A DNA stretch of 57,709 nucleotides from assembly GCA_903924405.1 (NCBI GenBank), contig CAIYBH010000138.1, positions 1 to 57,709 of the forward strand, given 5' to 3'. Positions 1 through 9,013 of this stretch are shown piece by piece. Source of the stretch: an uncultured Planctomycetaceae bacterium (GTDB taxonomy: Bacteria; Planctomycetota; Planctomycetia; Planctomycetales; Planctomycetaceae). The number at the start of each line of letters is the position of its first letter. The first letter of the stretch is position 1. The notes under the pieces were generated by a model. That model was not told the origin of the DNA and ran no database searches. It saw only the letters and a list, made by a program, of their open reading frames with translations. Position numbers and translations under genes: made by a program.

Positions 1-165
1 CGAGCACGAGCACGAGCACCGCTGCGCTGAGCACGAGCACGATGTGAACAAGCGAAAACGGGCGTAGCGATCTCTGGCCCCCTCATCCCCGCCCCTTCTC
101 CCCCGCGGGGGAGAAGGGGGAAATTGCTGCGTGGCGGAGCCGGAGGGGATTGAGATTTCAATTGG
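1..165. repeat. Short GAGCAC repeat and a perfect 28-bp palindrome
   Basis: No gene is visible here. The first 45 bases contain several copies of the hexamer gagcac. Positions 92-119 are a perfect inverted repeat with 13-bp arms (92-104 and 107-119) around a gc centre, rich in C on the left and G on the right. Such palindromes are typical of intergenic REP-like elements, but I cannot name the family. It could also form a hairpin between a gene left of the window and the gene at 253. Confidence 0.7.
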
Positions 166-252
166 GTGGGATCCGTGACAGTGGCGACCGGGAAGAGTAG
201 CATTCCAAAAGCTCAATGGTCCGGATTCACGATTCTTCAGGATGCCAGTACG

Positions 253-1398
253 ATGCTGAAACTGCTGCGGAAAATGTCACCCACGGATGTCATGACTTAC
301 GTTTTTGTTCAGCCAGTCGCCAGCTGGGTTCACCGCCTGGCAGGCATGGTTCTGGTGACCGTGCTGTCGTGTGCCGTCAGCCGCTGTTACGGACAGTCAC
401 CGATCCAGGGGGCTGTTCGTGAGCTGGATCTTGGTGACGGTGTCCAGCTGGAGGTGATCTACCTGCCTCCTGGAGAATTCCTGATGGGAAGCACGGCGGA
501 AGAACGCGCATGGGCCACGGGTATCGAAGGCGGTGCGACTCCAGGGACAGAACGAGAAAGCTATGAAGGAAATGCCCGTCCGTGTCAGATCAAACAGGGG
601 CTGTGGATGGGGCGCACGGAAGTCAGTGTCGGACAGTTCCGCCGGTTTGTGTCAGAGACCGGATATGTCACGGATGCTGAAAAGCCCGGTGGAAAGACGC
701 AGTGTTTCGATCCGGCGTGGACTGGGTATCAGCTGACGACCAGCGTGGTTCATCCGTGGTCACCGATGCCTGGAAAAAGCTGGAAGGACCCCAACTGGGC
801 ATTTCCTCAGCAGGATGATTTTCCTGTTGTGTGTGTCAGCTGGAATGATGGGCGTGCCTTCTGTCAGTGGCTGACACAGCGCGAGCGGGCGGCTGGACGA
901 CTTGGTCAGGATCTGGAATATCGATTACCGACAGACGCTGAGTGGGAATATGGTTGCCGTGGTGGTCAGCCGCGGGGCTACTTCTGGTGGGGAAATGAGC
1001 TGGAAGATGGGGAGGGGCGGTTGAATATCTCGGCCATCGATCTGCTTCCGGGACGGACTCGCACCTGGCCGCTCGCGAAAGCCCCCTGGAGCGATGGATA
1101 TTCGTTTGTGTCCCCCGTGGATCACTACGGTGTTCGAGGTCGGAATGGATTTGGGCTGGCAGACATGTGCGGTGGTGTCTGGGAAGTTGTGCTGGACCAC
1201 TTTGATCCGAAGGGTGGTCATGAAGAACCGTATCTTGTGAAAGAGAATCGGCGACCGGTGTGTCGCGGTGGCAACTATTTCGACGTGCCGGGGAACGCGC
1301 GTTGCGCTGTACGGCTTGGCTTGATGAGTGACTCGTATTCGGATTCGCGGGACGGATTCCGGATCTGTCTGGGCTATCCGATTTCCGTTCCGGAATAA
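253..1398 (+). CDS. Exported formylglycine-generating-enzyme-like (SUMF1 domain) protein, probably not catalytic
   Basis: About 381 residues. A hydrophobic export segment (LAGMVLVTVLSCAVS) is followed by a complete FGE-sulfatase/SUMF1 fold: an early GEFLMGS motif, then TEVSVGQFRRF, RLPTDAEWEYGCRGG, DMCGGVWE and a final RDGFRI. The family includes the copper enzyme that converts sulfatase cysteine to formylglycine, and many non-enzymatic relatives. Between RGGNY and RCAVR the two cysteines used by the true enzyme are absent, so a binding or scaffold role outside the cytoplasm is more likely. The open frame extends upstream to a GTG at 166. I prefer the ATG at 253 because a ttcagga precedes it, but ATGs at 274 and 292 are also possible. 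It stands alone, with tRNA-Val on the other strand downstream. Confidence 0.85.
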   Translation: MLKLLRKMSPTDVMTYVFVQPVASWVHRLAGMVLVTVLSCAVSRCYGQSPIQGAVRELDLGDGVQLEVIYLPPGEFLMGSTAEERAWATGIEGGATPGTERESYEGNARPCQIKQGLWMGRTEVSVGQFRRFVSETGYVTDAEKPGGKTQCFDPAWTGYQLTTSVVHPWSPMPGKSWKDPNWAFPQQDDFPVVCVSWNDGRAFCQWLTQRERAAGRLGQDLEYRLPTDAEWEYGCRGGQPRGYFWWGNELEDGEGRLNISAIDLLPGRTRTWPLAKAPWSDGYSFVSPVDHYGVRGRNGFGLADMCGGVWEVVLDHFDPKGGHEEPYLVKENRRPVCRGGNYFDVPGNARCAVRLGLMSDSYSDSRDGFRICLGYPISVPE

Positions 1399-1610
1399 TA
1401 CCGGGCCGGGTTTCGTGAACCCTGCGGCTGGGCCGAAGGTTGCACCCGCCTGGGATGGCGAAACGATACTCACATGGGAGATCAGGGGCGTTTTTTGCTT
1501 GATGGCGGGCAGGCGTCTGCTCAAGGGCGAGCGGTGCGGCGTGAGCCCACCGGGACGAACACCTTTGAAGTGAACAACAACAAATACGGACGTCTCGGAG
1601 GACTGACACC

Positions 1611-1701
1611 CTCCGCTTGCCGGTGTGCGGGAGAACGCTGGACGCACGTTTCGGCGGAGCGAAACGCGACAATCTGCTGGTTGAACACCGTTTCGACATC
1701 C
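1611..1701. repeat. 91-bp dispersed intergenic repeat, copy 1
   Basis: This stretch is almost identical to 19940-20030. Both contain gagaacgctggacgcacg, a short hairpin with cgtttcg/cgaaacg arms, and ttgaacaccgtttcg. Copy 1 sits between the FGE-like gene and tRNA-Val. No reading frame is shared convincingly, so it is an intergenic element and not a gene fragment. Confidence 0.8.
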
Positions 1702-1750
1702 CACCCGCAGGCGTGCGAAACGGGGGGGAACCGGGGCGCATCTAAACAAA

Positions 1751-1784
1751 CAGACCCACGAAAAAACTGTTTTTCGTGGGTCTG
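1751..1784 (-). terminator. Rho-independent terminator of tRNA-Val
   Basis: A perfect 15-bp stem (1751-1765 with 1770-1784) closes a 4-nt loop. On the minus strand the stem is followed by a T-rich run (TTTGTTTAG). It lies about 34 bases beyond the 3' end of the tRNA gene, where a terminator is expected. Confidence 0.8.
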
Positions 1785-1817
1785 CTGAGATTTTCGCGAG
1801 TCTGCGGACTGCGGGAA

Positions 1818-1891
1818 TGGGCGATACAGGACTCGAACCTGTGACCCCTACCATGTCAAGGTAGTGCTCTAACCAACTGAGCCAATCGCCC
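1818..1891 (-). tRNA. tRNA-Val (anticodon GAC)
   Basis: Read on the minus strand this forms a complete cloverleaf. The acceptor stem pairs GGGCGAT with ATCGCCC. The D-loop has AGTTGGTTAGA, the anticodon stem CTACC/GGTAG encloses loop TTGACAT (anticodon GAC, valine), and the T-arm has GGTTCGAGTCC. The discriminator base is A and CCA is not encoded. A strong terminator follows. Confidence 0.95.
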
Positions 1892-2059
1892 TCTTCGGTG
1901 CGGAAGTCTAGCGTCCGCTGGCCGAAAAGCAAACTTGCCTGCCGGGAAATTGGTTGCCTGACAGCCGTTCTGTGCTGCAGATTCGATTTGACCGGCAGAG
2001 TCCGTTTGTTTTGGTGAGCTTTCATCTGTCCGAGACGTTCGGTACAGAGCGAACGGTGC

Positions 2060-2206
2060 GGCGGTGCCGCGAGGTTGGTTTGCGGCTCAGGTGGAACTTC
2101 GCCCTCCCCGGAAAATGATGACCGGCTCAGGTGGAACTTCGCCCTCCCGGAAAATGATGACCGGCTCAGGTGGAACTTCGCCCTCCCGGAAAAAAAAATG
2201 ATGAGA
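2060..2206. repeat. Intergenic repeat (family A/B/C/D) with three tandem ~40-bp units
   Basis: The segment gaggttggtttgcggctcag through cttcgccctcccgg resembles 20056-20095. Its second half is repeated in tandem: cggctcaggtggaacttcg starts at 2083, 2123 and 2162, each followed by ccctcc(c)cggaaaatgatgac, giving units of 40 and 39 bp. The last copy runs into an A-tract just before the clpB stop codon on the opposite strand. Confidence 0.75.
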
Positions 2207-2223
2207 TTGAGGTTGAGACGGTT

Positions 2224-4854
2224 TCAGAATGTGATGGGTTCGCGTTTAGCGAACACAAAGCCATCCCGAGCGGCGTCGATCAGGATGGTATCGCCGGCTA
2301 CGAAGTTTCCGGACAGAAGCTCGTTGGCCAGGGTGTTCTGAATCCGCTGCTGGATCACTCGCTTCAAAGGCCGGGCGCCGTAGGCGGGGTCATACCCTTC
2401 ACTGGCAAGCAGCAGTTTCGCGGACTCTGTGACCTCCAGCTGATAGCCATTTTTCTCCAGCATGGTGTTCAGCTTCTGCAGCTGCAGATCCACGATCTCA
2501 CGGATTTCGTCTCGCCCCAGCGGGTGGAAGACAATGACCTCATCAACACGATTGAGAAACTCCGGGAGGAAGTGTTTCTGCAGGGCGTCCATGACGCGTT
2601 TGTGGATTTCGGATTCAGAGGCCTGTCCGGACATTTCCTGAATCGCCTGACTGCCGAGGTTTGAGGTCATCACGACAATCGCGTTGGTGAAGTCCACGGT
2701 CCGTCCCTGGCTGTCCGTCAGCCGCCCATCATCCAGCAATTGCAGCAGGATGTTGAAGACATCCCGATGTGCTTTTTCGACTTCGTCCAGAAGGATCACG
2801 CAGTAGGGGTTGCGTCGAACAGCTTCTGTCAGTCGTCCGCCTTCTTCGTACCCAACATATCCCGGAGGTGCTCCGATCAGGCGTGCGACGCTGTGCTTCT
2901 CCATGAATTCGCTCATGTCGATGCGCACCATGCTGCGTTCATCATCAAACATGAAGTGCGCGAGCGCTTTGCACAGTTCGGTTTTCCCAACTCCGGTCGG
3001 GCCCAGAAACATGAAGGATCCGATCGGGCGATTGGGATCCTGCAGTCCTGAACGAGCGCGGCGGACGGCATTGGAAACTGCTTCCACAGCTTCGTGCTGA
3101 TTGATCATGCGTTTGTGAATTTCACTCTCCATGTTCAGCAGCTTCTCTCGTTCACCCTGCATCATGCGAGTGACCGGAACGCCTGTCCACAGGCTGACGA
3201 CCCGGGCGATATCTTCATCGGTGACTTCTTCACGAAGCAGGCGATTCTCCAGCTCCGTGTGAATTTCTGCCGATCGGGTTTCCGCGACCTGCAGCTCTTG
3301 TTCTGCCTGTCTTAACTGCTGTTCGGACTGCTGTGCTTCGACGAAATCTTCGTTGCGCAGTGTCTGCTGGGCGCGTGAGAAGGCCTGCTGAAAGGTGGTT
3401 CGCAGCTTTTCGATCTTTTCCTTCAGCGGTTTCATTCCGGAAAGCGCTGCCTTTTCCAGTTCCCAGCGGGCCTTGAGCTGGCTGGTGGATTCTTCGCGTT
3501 CCGCAATCTGCCGGCGCAGGTCCTGCAGTCGCTCGCGACTGTCCTCGCTGGTTTCCTTTTCCAGCGCGGCGGCTTCAATCTGCAGGCGTGTGAGCAATCG
3601 CGTGGCCTCATCAATTTCCGCCGGCATGGAATCGATTTCCATGCGCAGTCGACTGGCGGCTTCGTCGACAAGGTCAATGGCTTTGTCCGGCAAAAAGCGA
3701 TCGTTGATGTAGCGATCGGAGAGTGTGGCAGCGGCGATGATGGCATCGTCGGTGATACGCACACCGTGGTGACTTTCATAGCGGTCTTTCAACCCGCGCA
3801 GAATGGAAATGGTGTCTTCAACATTCGGTTCCTGAACCATAACGGGCTGGAATCGACGTTCGAGGGCCGCATCCTTCTCAATATGCTTGCGGTATTCATC
3901 CAGTGTGGTGGCTCCCACGCAATGCAGCTCTCCACGGGCGAGGGCTGGCTTGAGCAGATTGGAGGCATCCATCGCTCCCTCGGCACTGCCGGCTCCGACC
4001 ACGGTGTGCAGTTCATCAATGAACAGGATGATCTGGCCGTTTGATGACTGCACTTCCTTCAGGACCGCCTTCAGTCGATCCTCAAATTCGCCGCGATATT
4101 TGGCACCGGCGACGAGCGCACCCATGTCGAGGGCAAAGACGCGTTTGTTTTTCAGGTTCTGGGGAATATCGCCGAGCACAATGCGGTGCGCCAGTCCTTC
4201 CACAATCGCGGTCTTCCCGACACCAGGTTCACCGATCAGCACGGGATTGTTCTTACGACGCCGTGACAGCACCTGGATCACCCGGCGAATCTCAGTGTCC
4301 CGCCCGATCACCGGATCAATCCTGCCGTCGCGCGCCAGTTCGACAAGATCCTTGCCGTATTTCTCCAGCGCCTGAAACTTGTCTTCCGGATTCTGATCCT
4401 GCACAGTCTGTCCTCCCCGTATGGATTTTACTGCTTCCAGAACATCCTTCTCTTCAACGCCATTCATCGAGAGCAGACGTTTCGCCTGATCTTCGATCTG
4501 TGCGAGTGCAATCAGCAGATGTTCGGTCGAGGTGTACTCGTCGCCCATCCCGTCCGCCTGCTTTCTGGCGGCGTTCAGGACCTTCATCGCTTCTGGTCCC
4601 GCCCCGACAGGTTCCTGGTTGCCCGGGGATTGCGGCAGCCGTCCCAGTTCTCCCTCCACCATTCGCTGCAGTTGCGGCAACGGTGTCCCCAGTTTCTGCA
4701 GGAGTGATTTCACCAGCCCATCCTGCTCGTCCAGCAACGACTTCAACAGGTGCAGTGGACGCAGAAAACGATGCTGCTTCTTTTCTGCCAATTCCTGTGC
4801 CCGCTGAATCGCTTCTCCAGCCTTAACCGTGAGTTTGCGAGGATCAAAAGCCAT
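2224..4854 (-). CDS. clpB: ATP-dependent chaperone ClpB
   Basis: An 876-residue Hsp100 disaggregase that, with DnaK, extracts polypeptides from aggregates in the cytoplasm. The order is canonical: Clp N-domain (about 1-145), first AAA+ module with Walker A GEPGVGKT (208-215) and Walker B IILFIDE (275-281), coiled-coil middle domain (about 410-525), second AAA+ module with [10 protein letters not shown] near residue 610 and [11 protein letters not shown], then the D2-small domain. The absence of a ClpP-binding IGF loop and the presence of the middle domain favour ClpB over ClpA/ClpC. I chose the ATG at 4854 (MAFDPRKLT) because AGGAGAG precedes it by 8-9 bases and homologs begin there, although the frame stays open to 4992. 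No CIRCE element was seen upstream. Confidence 0.97.
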   Translation of the reverse strand: MAFDPRKLTVKAGEAIQRAQELAEKKQHRFLRPLHLLKSLLDEQDGLVKSLLQKLGTPLPQLQRMVEGELGRLPQSPGNQEPVGAGPEAMKVLNAARKQADGMGDEYTSTEHLLIALAQIEDQAKRLLSMNGVEEKDVLEAVKSIRGGQTVQDQNPEDKFQALEKYGKDLVELARDGRIDPVIGRDTEIRRVIQVLSRRRKNNPVLIGEPGVGKTAIVEGLAHRIVLGDIPQNLKNKRVFALDMGALVAGAKYRGEFEDRLKAVLKEVQSSNGQIILFIDELHTVVGAGSAEGAMDASNLLKPALARGELHCVGATTLDEYRKHIEKDAALERRFQPVMVQEPNVEDTISILRGLKDRYESHHGVRITDDAIIAAATLSDRYINDRFLPDKAIDLVDEAASRLRMEIDSMPAEIDEATRLLTRLQIEAAALEKETSEDSRERLQDLRRQIAEREESTSQLKARWELEKAALSGMKPLKEKIEKLRTTFQQAFSRAQQTLRNEDFVEAQQSEQQLRQAEQELQVAETRSAEIHTELENRLLREEVTDEDIARVVSLWTGVPVTRMMQGEREKLLNMESEIHKRMINQHEAVEAVSNAVRRARSGLQDPNRPIGSFMFLGPTGVGKTELCKALAHFMFDDERSMVRIDMSEFMEKHSVARLIGAPPGYVGYEEGGRLTEAVRRNPYCVILLDEVEKAHRDVFNILLQLLDDGRLTDSQGRTVDFTNAIVVMTSNLGSQAIQEMSGQASESEIHKRVMDALQKHFLPEFLNRVDEVIVFHPLGRDEIREIVDLQLQKLNTMLEKNGYQLEVTESAKLLLASEGYDPAYGARPLKRVIQQRIQNTLANELLSGNFVAGDTILIDAARDGFVFAKREPITF

Positions 4855-5297
4855 ACTGCTGACTCTCCTGCCAGGGTGTCTGAAGTCGTCACGCGTCTCC
4901 GGTCGTTGTTCCCACGACACAGGCCCCGCCGTTGCTGGTTGGAACGTCTGGAGACTGGACTGCGGCTCACACCGTATCCAGTCATGGGGCACCGCCTTTC
5001 CGAAGGCCGTCCCATCCAGTCAGAATCCCTGCGTCGGCAAGCCCCGGGTGCGAACCGGGCGAAGTCTGTCACGGGCGAGTCCGCACATCCTGATGTGCCG
5101 TGTTCATCTGTGACAGGTGCCGTAACAGCAAAGCGAATGGCATACCGATCCGGAGAACTTCTTCGATTCGCAGTATTTTTGCGTCGAATCCCCCGGAGAT
5201 GCCTCGGCGGGTGCCTTTTTGGCACACTTTGGGATTTTTGGCTGTTGACGAGTTGCTGCCAAAATGGCTTGTGTGAGAAAAAGGGGGGGGGCTTGAA
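4855..5297. other. Intergenic region upstream of clpB
   Basis: No convincing gene. The stretch should contain the clpB promoter. Two small hairpins are visible: gattcg/cgaatc at 5165-5190 and gtgcc/ggcac with a T5 loop at 5211-5225. Longer frames on both strands here have no recognisable protein character. Confidence 0.5.
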
Positions 5298-5367
5298 AAA
5301 AGGGGTCAGCAACCAATAGTGCGGAGCACCCTGCGGGCCTTTAGGCTATTGGTTCCTGACCCCTTTT
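5298..5367. repeat. Inverted repeat with 22-bp arms (ggggtcag...ctgacccc element)
   Basis: The left arm at 5298-5319 (aaaaggggtcag...) and right arm at 5346-5367 (...cctgacccctttt) are reverse complements with one mismatch, around a 26-nt spacer. The left arm recurs at 57683-57705 at the window's right edge. Right-arm halves occur at 43744-43757 and 51970-51984. The flanking T/A tracts mean it could end transcription of the PilZ gene (ending at 5382), but its dispersal marks it as a repeat family. Confidence 0.85.
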
Positions 5368-5381
5368 CTGACCTCCCTGCC

Positions 5382-5738
5382 CTAGCGTTTGTCTTCCGGA
5401 ACGGGCAGAAAGCGTCCGCCGCTGAGGAACATTCCCTGATCGCAGGGCGTACACCATTCAATGCGGACGCGGTAGTAGAATTCGCGGGTTTCGCTGGCCA
5501 TGTGCACATACACCTCGCCAGGAGAAATGGCACCTCGATGCAGCAGACCAATCCCGTTGCGGCTGATTTCACGAGTGATCGCGGGAATGATGTTGCCGCG
5601 CTGCGTCCGAATCTCGGCCGGGACCGACAAGTCCAGTCGTTCTACCACGCGGGAGTTCGGGGCATCCGGCTTCTCAAGACTTTCCAGAATGCGACGCAGA
5701 TCTTCTTTCGTCGGACGGGCCCATGGATCCGATGACAT
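5382..5738 (-). CDS. PilZ-domain protein
   Basis: A 118-residue soluble protein. RVVERLDLSVPAEI is followed about 20 residues later by ITREISRNGIGLLHRG, then strands ending in REFYYRVRIEW. This fits PilZ domains, which bind cyclic di-GMP through an N-terminal arginine motif and a D/N-x-S-x-x-G motif. Here the second motif is the looser E-I-S-R-N-G-I-G, so ligand binding is uncertain. It is the only domain, so it would act as a c-di-GMP adaptor or has lost binding. The large repeat at 5298-5367 follows directly. The gene upstream on the same strand (5923-7638) is 184 bases away. Confidence 0.75.
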   Translation of the reverse strand: MSSDPWARPTKEDLRRILESLEKPDAPNSRVVERLDLSVPAEIRTQRGNIIPAITREISRNGIGLLHRGAISPGEVYVHMASETREFYYRVRIEWCTPCDQGMFLSGGRFLPVPEDKR

Positions 5739-5922
5739 CAGTTACTCCAGTCAAGTCGCACTTCCGTCTGTGGCGGAAATGCCAAACGTGTGACCAGGTG
5801 GTAGGGTAAGCCCGCGTGATTTAGGGAAAAACAGCGGGATTTCCACCGAAAATACTGGTCTCCTGCAGTAACCTAGTACGCCATTTTGCGTACACCAGAT
5901 TTTCCTCGAAAAGTCTGCTGAT

Positions 5923-7638
5923 TCAGCTTTGCGCACTGGCTGTCACCGGCGTTCCTGTGCGACGTCGGGACGGCAGAAACAGCAGGCCAACGACGGCCAG
6001 CCCTGCTGCAATGGCGACCCAGCTGCGAGTCGAAAGCCCTGCTGCCGGCGCTGTGGCCTGCGGAGTTTTCGGGGCTGCCGCAGTGTCGGCATCGGGCAGC
6101 GACACTTCCGGAATCGCTGAGCCTCGCCGTTCATCGGGCTCAGGCCGCGCACCCGGTGTGGGGACCGCAGCTGGATTATCAGCTCCGGGCTGTTCCAGTT
6201 CGCCCGAGACGAACGGGTCGGCGACGGATTGCTGCCCACGATTGCCGGTTGTCCCGGAGACATTGCGTACCTTTGCAGCTGCTTTTCCGGGGTTTGGCGC
6301 TTTCAAAGCTGCTGTGGGGGCGAAGACTTCATCTTCAAGCCACTGATCTTTTCCGCCGGTGTTTTCTGTCGTCGCGGATTCGTCCGTCAGGGCGACCTGA
6401 CGAATGTTTTTCGCGGCACCGCGGCCTGAGGACGCTTTGACGGCCGGTCGCGAGGCCTGCCACTGAAAGTCACTGTTCTCAGCGGCATCTTCCACAGCGG
6501 ATTTCCGCACTGCGGGCTGGTCAGCTTCTGGATCTGCTTCGGCGGGGGTGGAGGATGCGAGGGCATCTTCAAACAGGTTGATTTGCGTGTCGGCCCGCTT
6601 CGTTGCACTCACCGCGGACGCCGCTCGATCGCTCCGCCCAGGGGTGCCAGCTCCGTTGGGTGGCGTCACCGAGCGTTTGACGCGGGTTGAAGATTCTGAT
6701 TCAGACTGCTCGTCCTGCGATTCATCCGCTTCAGCCAGTTCAAACGCAGTTTCGGTCACCTGATCGGCTGCGAGAGAACCCTGCTCCTCCAGCTCTTCAA
6801 AGAAATCATCAATCTGTGCCACGCGTTCGGAGGCTTCTGTCCGGGCCTGCTTTGCGGCCGCGGCACTGCTGTCGACGATGGCCTCTCTGGAACGTTGCAC
6901 CCGGGCTTCGGCGTCGGTTCCTGCTTTGGTTACGGTTTCGCGTGCTGTACGGGCTTTCCTGCGGAAGTCACCAGAAGCCAGCAACTCCTCCAGCTGGACG
7001 ATCTTCTGACGTTCCAGTTCCGCGCGTCGGTCGGCTACCGAGCGTTCGCCTGACTTCAGGATCAGCGGTTCGGCAACTTCCAGTTCCTCTGCTCCGCGCC
7101 GGGCGTCCGTGGCGGACGATTTGCGTGGTCGGGCTGTGATTTTCGGTGCTTCATCTTCATCCGCGTCGTCCCGGACTGCGGATGCTCTGGCAATCCTGTT
7201 GTCGCGGGCATCTGTATCGCCGGATTCTTCTTCGTCTTCTTCCACAGCGGCGGTGCGGACTTCGTCAGTCGTTGCCGCGGCCTCTTTTCCTGCTGGCAGA
7301 AATGGATCGGTCACCTTGTCGGGGTTACCACCGAACGGATTCTTCCAGAACCCGGTTTCCCTGCTGGCGGTTTTTGAGTCAGGGGCAGTCGCGGGAGTCG
7401 TGGTTTCGCTGTCGCGTTTGAAAGGACTCCAGGAGGCTGTTTTGGCCTCGGCGGACTTCGCTGCTGCGGCAGATTCTGCCGATGCCGCGTCTTTCTTCGC
7501 GTCCAGTTCTTCCAGTGTGTGGAATTCGCTGCGCTGGTTCTTCGCAAACAGATTTCGAAAACCACTGGCAGAACAGCCGCATTGACTCAGCACAACAGCC
7601 GTAATGCTCAACCCTGCGATCTCTCGTGCAAACTTCAT
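5923..7638 (-). CDS. Low-complexity envelope protein of unknown function
   Basis: I do not recognise this 571-residue protein. The N-terminus (MKFAREIAGLSITAVVLSQCGC) looks like an export signal, possibly a lipoprotein signal with C19 or C21, although the lipobox is imperfect. The body is rich in A, E, D, S and R and lacks predicted globular patches. A helical, charged stretch lies at about 195-290 (repeated RRAELERQ, ARTARETV and similar heptads). The C-terminus has one membrane span (WVAIAAGLAVVGLLFL) followed by arginines. It could bridge the two membranes or anchor a coiled-coil at the inner membrane. The composition is biased but the codon phase is clear and the frame is long and uninterrupted. 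Confidence 0.7.
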   Translation of the reverse strand: MKFAREIAGLSITAVVLSQCGCSASGFRNLFAKNQRSEFHTLEELDAKKDAASAESAAAAKSAEAKTASWSPFKRDSETTTPATAPDSKTASRETGFWKNPFGGNPDKVTDPFLPAGKEAAATTDEVRTAAVEEDEEESGDTDARDNRIARASAVRDDADEDEAPKITARPRKSSATDARRGAEELEVAEPLILKSGERSVADRRAELERQKIVQLEELLASGDFRRKARTARETVTKAGTDAEARVQRSREAIVDSSAAAAKQARTEASERVAQIDDFFEELEEQGSLAADQVTETAFELAEADESQDEQSESESSTRVKRSVTPPNGAGTPGRSDRAASAVSATKRADTQINLFEDALASSTPAEADPEADQPAVRKSAVEDAAENSDFQWQASRPAVKASSGRGAAKNIRQVALTDESATTENTGGKDQWLEDEVFAPTAALKAPNPGKAAAKVRNVSGTTGNRGQQSVADPFVSGELEQPGADNPAAVPTPGARPEPDERRGSAIPEVSLPDADTAAAPKTPQATAPAAGLSTRSWVAIAAGLAVVGLLFLPSRRRTGTPVTASAQS

Positions 7639-8054
7639 CCGATCACCTGTTTTGATGACCCAGCAAAAGAGCTTTCGCCGTCCATGCGAAAGACTCTGAG
7701 GGTTTCGAACGTATCGGCAATCGGTCTTACAGGGAAAAATCCGGCTGTGCGGATTGTCTGGATTTCCGGGCTCTTCCGGTGGGCTGGTTCTGGTTTTGGG
7801 ATTCAGGTGGTCTGGGGTGCCTGCGTTGAGTTGGTGGTTTTAGCCTCGCGGGGGCAGAGTCTGGCTGTGTTGTCCTGACGACGTGTTGGCGCGGACCTGC
7901 GACCTGAAGGGCGGGTGAAGTGCACTTCGGGGAGATCGGTGATTCACTATCTGAGAGGGAACTGCGTCGGTAGGAATGTGCGGGTGAGCATTCAAGGGCT
8001 GGCAGTGAGGTTGTGGAGCGTGGCGAGTACCACAACCTCAGCCTGCCGGCAGAT
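7639..8054. other. Intergenic region with a hairpin downstream of hemQ
   Basis: No gene is supported. The only structure is a perfect 11-bp stem at 8006-8016/8030-8040, within 15-50 bases of the hemQ stop codon on the minus strand. It resembles a terminator stem but lacks a T-run. The rest holds the promoter of the gene at 7638. Confidence 0.45.
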
Positions 8055-8897
8055 TCAGATTCGCAGATGTTCCAGGGCCTGTTTTGCGGTCATGATGTAG
8101 CCGACGTAAAACGGTCCGAATTCGGCGTACTTCGCAGAGGCGCGATCGAATCTCATGGAGTACACGATATCCTTGACGTGTTCGGGGGAGCGGCTCCAGA
8201 GGGTTACGCCCCATTCCCAGTCATCGAAACCGGTGGAGGCGGTGATCAGCTGGGAAACTCGACCGGCAAAGCGAATACCGGAGGTTGCGTGTTCGGCCAT
8301 CAGGTCACTGCGAACGCTGAAGGGTTCGGTGTACCAGTTGGCGAGGGGGTGCCGAATCTTGTTCATCGGGTAAAACGTGACGACGGGGAACGGTGGGATT
8401 TCCGGATACAGGCGTTGCTGATTCATTGCCGGAAGTCGTTGCTGGTAGGCATTCAGCTTTGCCTGAAACGCCGGATCCGACGGAAGTGTGCCTTCCCGCT
8501 GCAGGCGTTCTGCGTATTGTTCGGCTGTTGGCACGTATTCGCTGACTTCGGTGATTGAGACGAACGACCAGGCCGCTTTCAGTACGGGGCCCAGTCGACT
8601 GGCGCGCAGGCGCTGAGTGATGGCGTCGATTTTCAGTGGGTCGGGGTCCATCATCATCAGACCGAGGTCGGCTTTGTGTCCGGACACGACCGAGACCTGC
8701 AGGCGTGCCGGCGCGTCGGGTGAGGCCGGGTCGAGGATTTCCTGAACTTCCGCGCGGCCGAAGGCGATGTCGGCGGGTACCAGGGATTTGAGGGCCTGTT
8801 GATCCACCTGATAGTACATGTGCAGGCAGTGCCAGCCTTCGGTCATTCGAACGGTTGGGTCAGGCAGTGGGGCTGAGTGTCCATGGGGGCGTTGCAC
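8055..8897 (-). CDS. hemQ: Coproheme decarboxylase HemQ (chlorite-dismutase family)
   Basis: A 280-residue protein that would convert coproheme III to heme b, the last step of the coproporphyrin-dependent heme pathway. The family's key residues fit by spacing. Y176-P-M-N-K180 and W188 match the catalytic Tyr145/Lys149/Trp157 of the Geobacillus enzyme, H203 (AEHATSG) falls where proximal His172 should be, and R249 where Arg218 should be. SARYAEFGPF-like sequence near the C-terminus is also typical. The first half is the degenerate ferredoxin-like repeat. The start used is a GTG at 8897 with a weak ribosome site; an in-frame ATG lies at residue 18. It follows the purine nucleoside phosphorylase gene on the same strand after 116 bases, so the two may be co-transcribed. 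Confidence 0.9.
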   Translation of the reverse strand: MQRPHGHSAPLPDPTVRMTEGWHCLHMYYQVDQQALKSLVPADIAFGRAEVQEILDPASPDAPARLQVSVVSGHKADLGLMMMDPDPLKIDAITQRLRASRLGPVLKAAWSFVSITEVSEYVPTAEQYAERLQREGTLPSDPAFQAKLNAYQQRLPAMNQQRLYPEIPPFPVVTFYPMNKIRHPLANWYTEPFSVRSDLMAEHATSGIRFAGRVSQLITASTGFDDWEWGVTLWSRSPEHVKDIVYSMRFDRASAKYAEFGPFYVGYIMTAKQALEHLRI

Positions 8898-9013
8898 GAT
8901 CGTGAGCTTTCTTAACTGAGTCAGGATTTGATGTCTGGAACTGTTGATATCCGGGGCACCTGCAAACGCTGGCCGAAAAGTTTTCGGGGGCGGACTGACT
9001 TTGCCACAGAGGA

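Noticed and set aside
836..2025. Long minus-strand reading frames covering the FGE-like gene and tRNA-Val
   Set aside because: They run antisense through a well-supported gene and a tRNA, have Arg/Pro/Ser-rich shadow composition, and show no domain.
4743..5312. A minus-strand gene of about 190 codons upstream of clpB
   Set aside because: It overlaps the well-supported clpB start and has the same span as an opposite-strand frame. Neither shows a domain.
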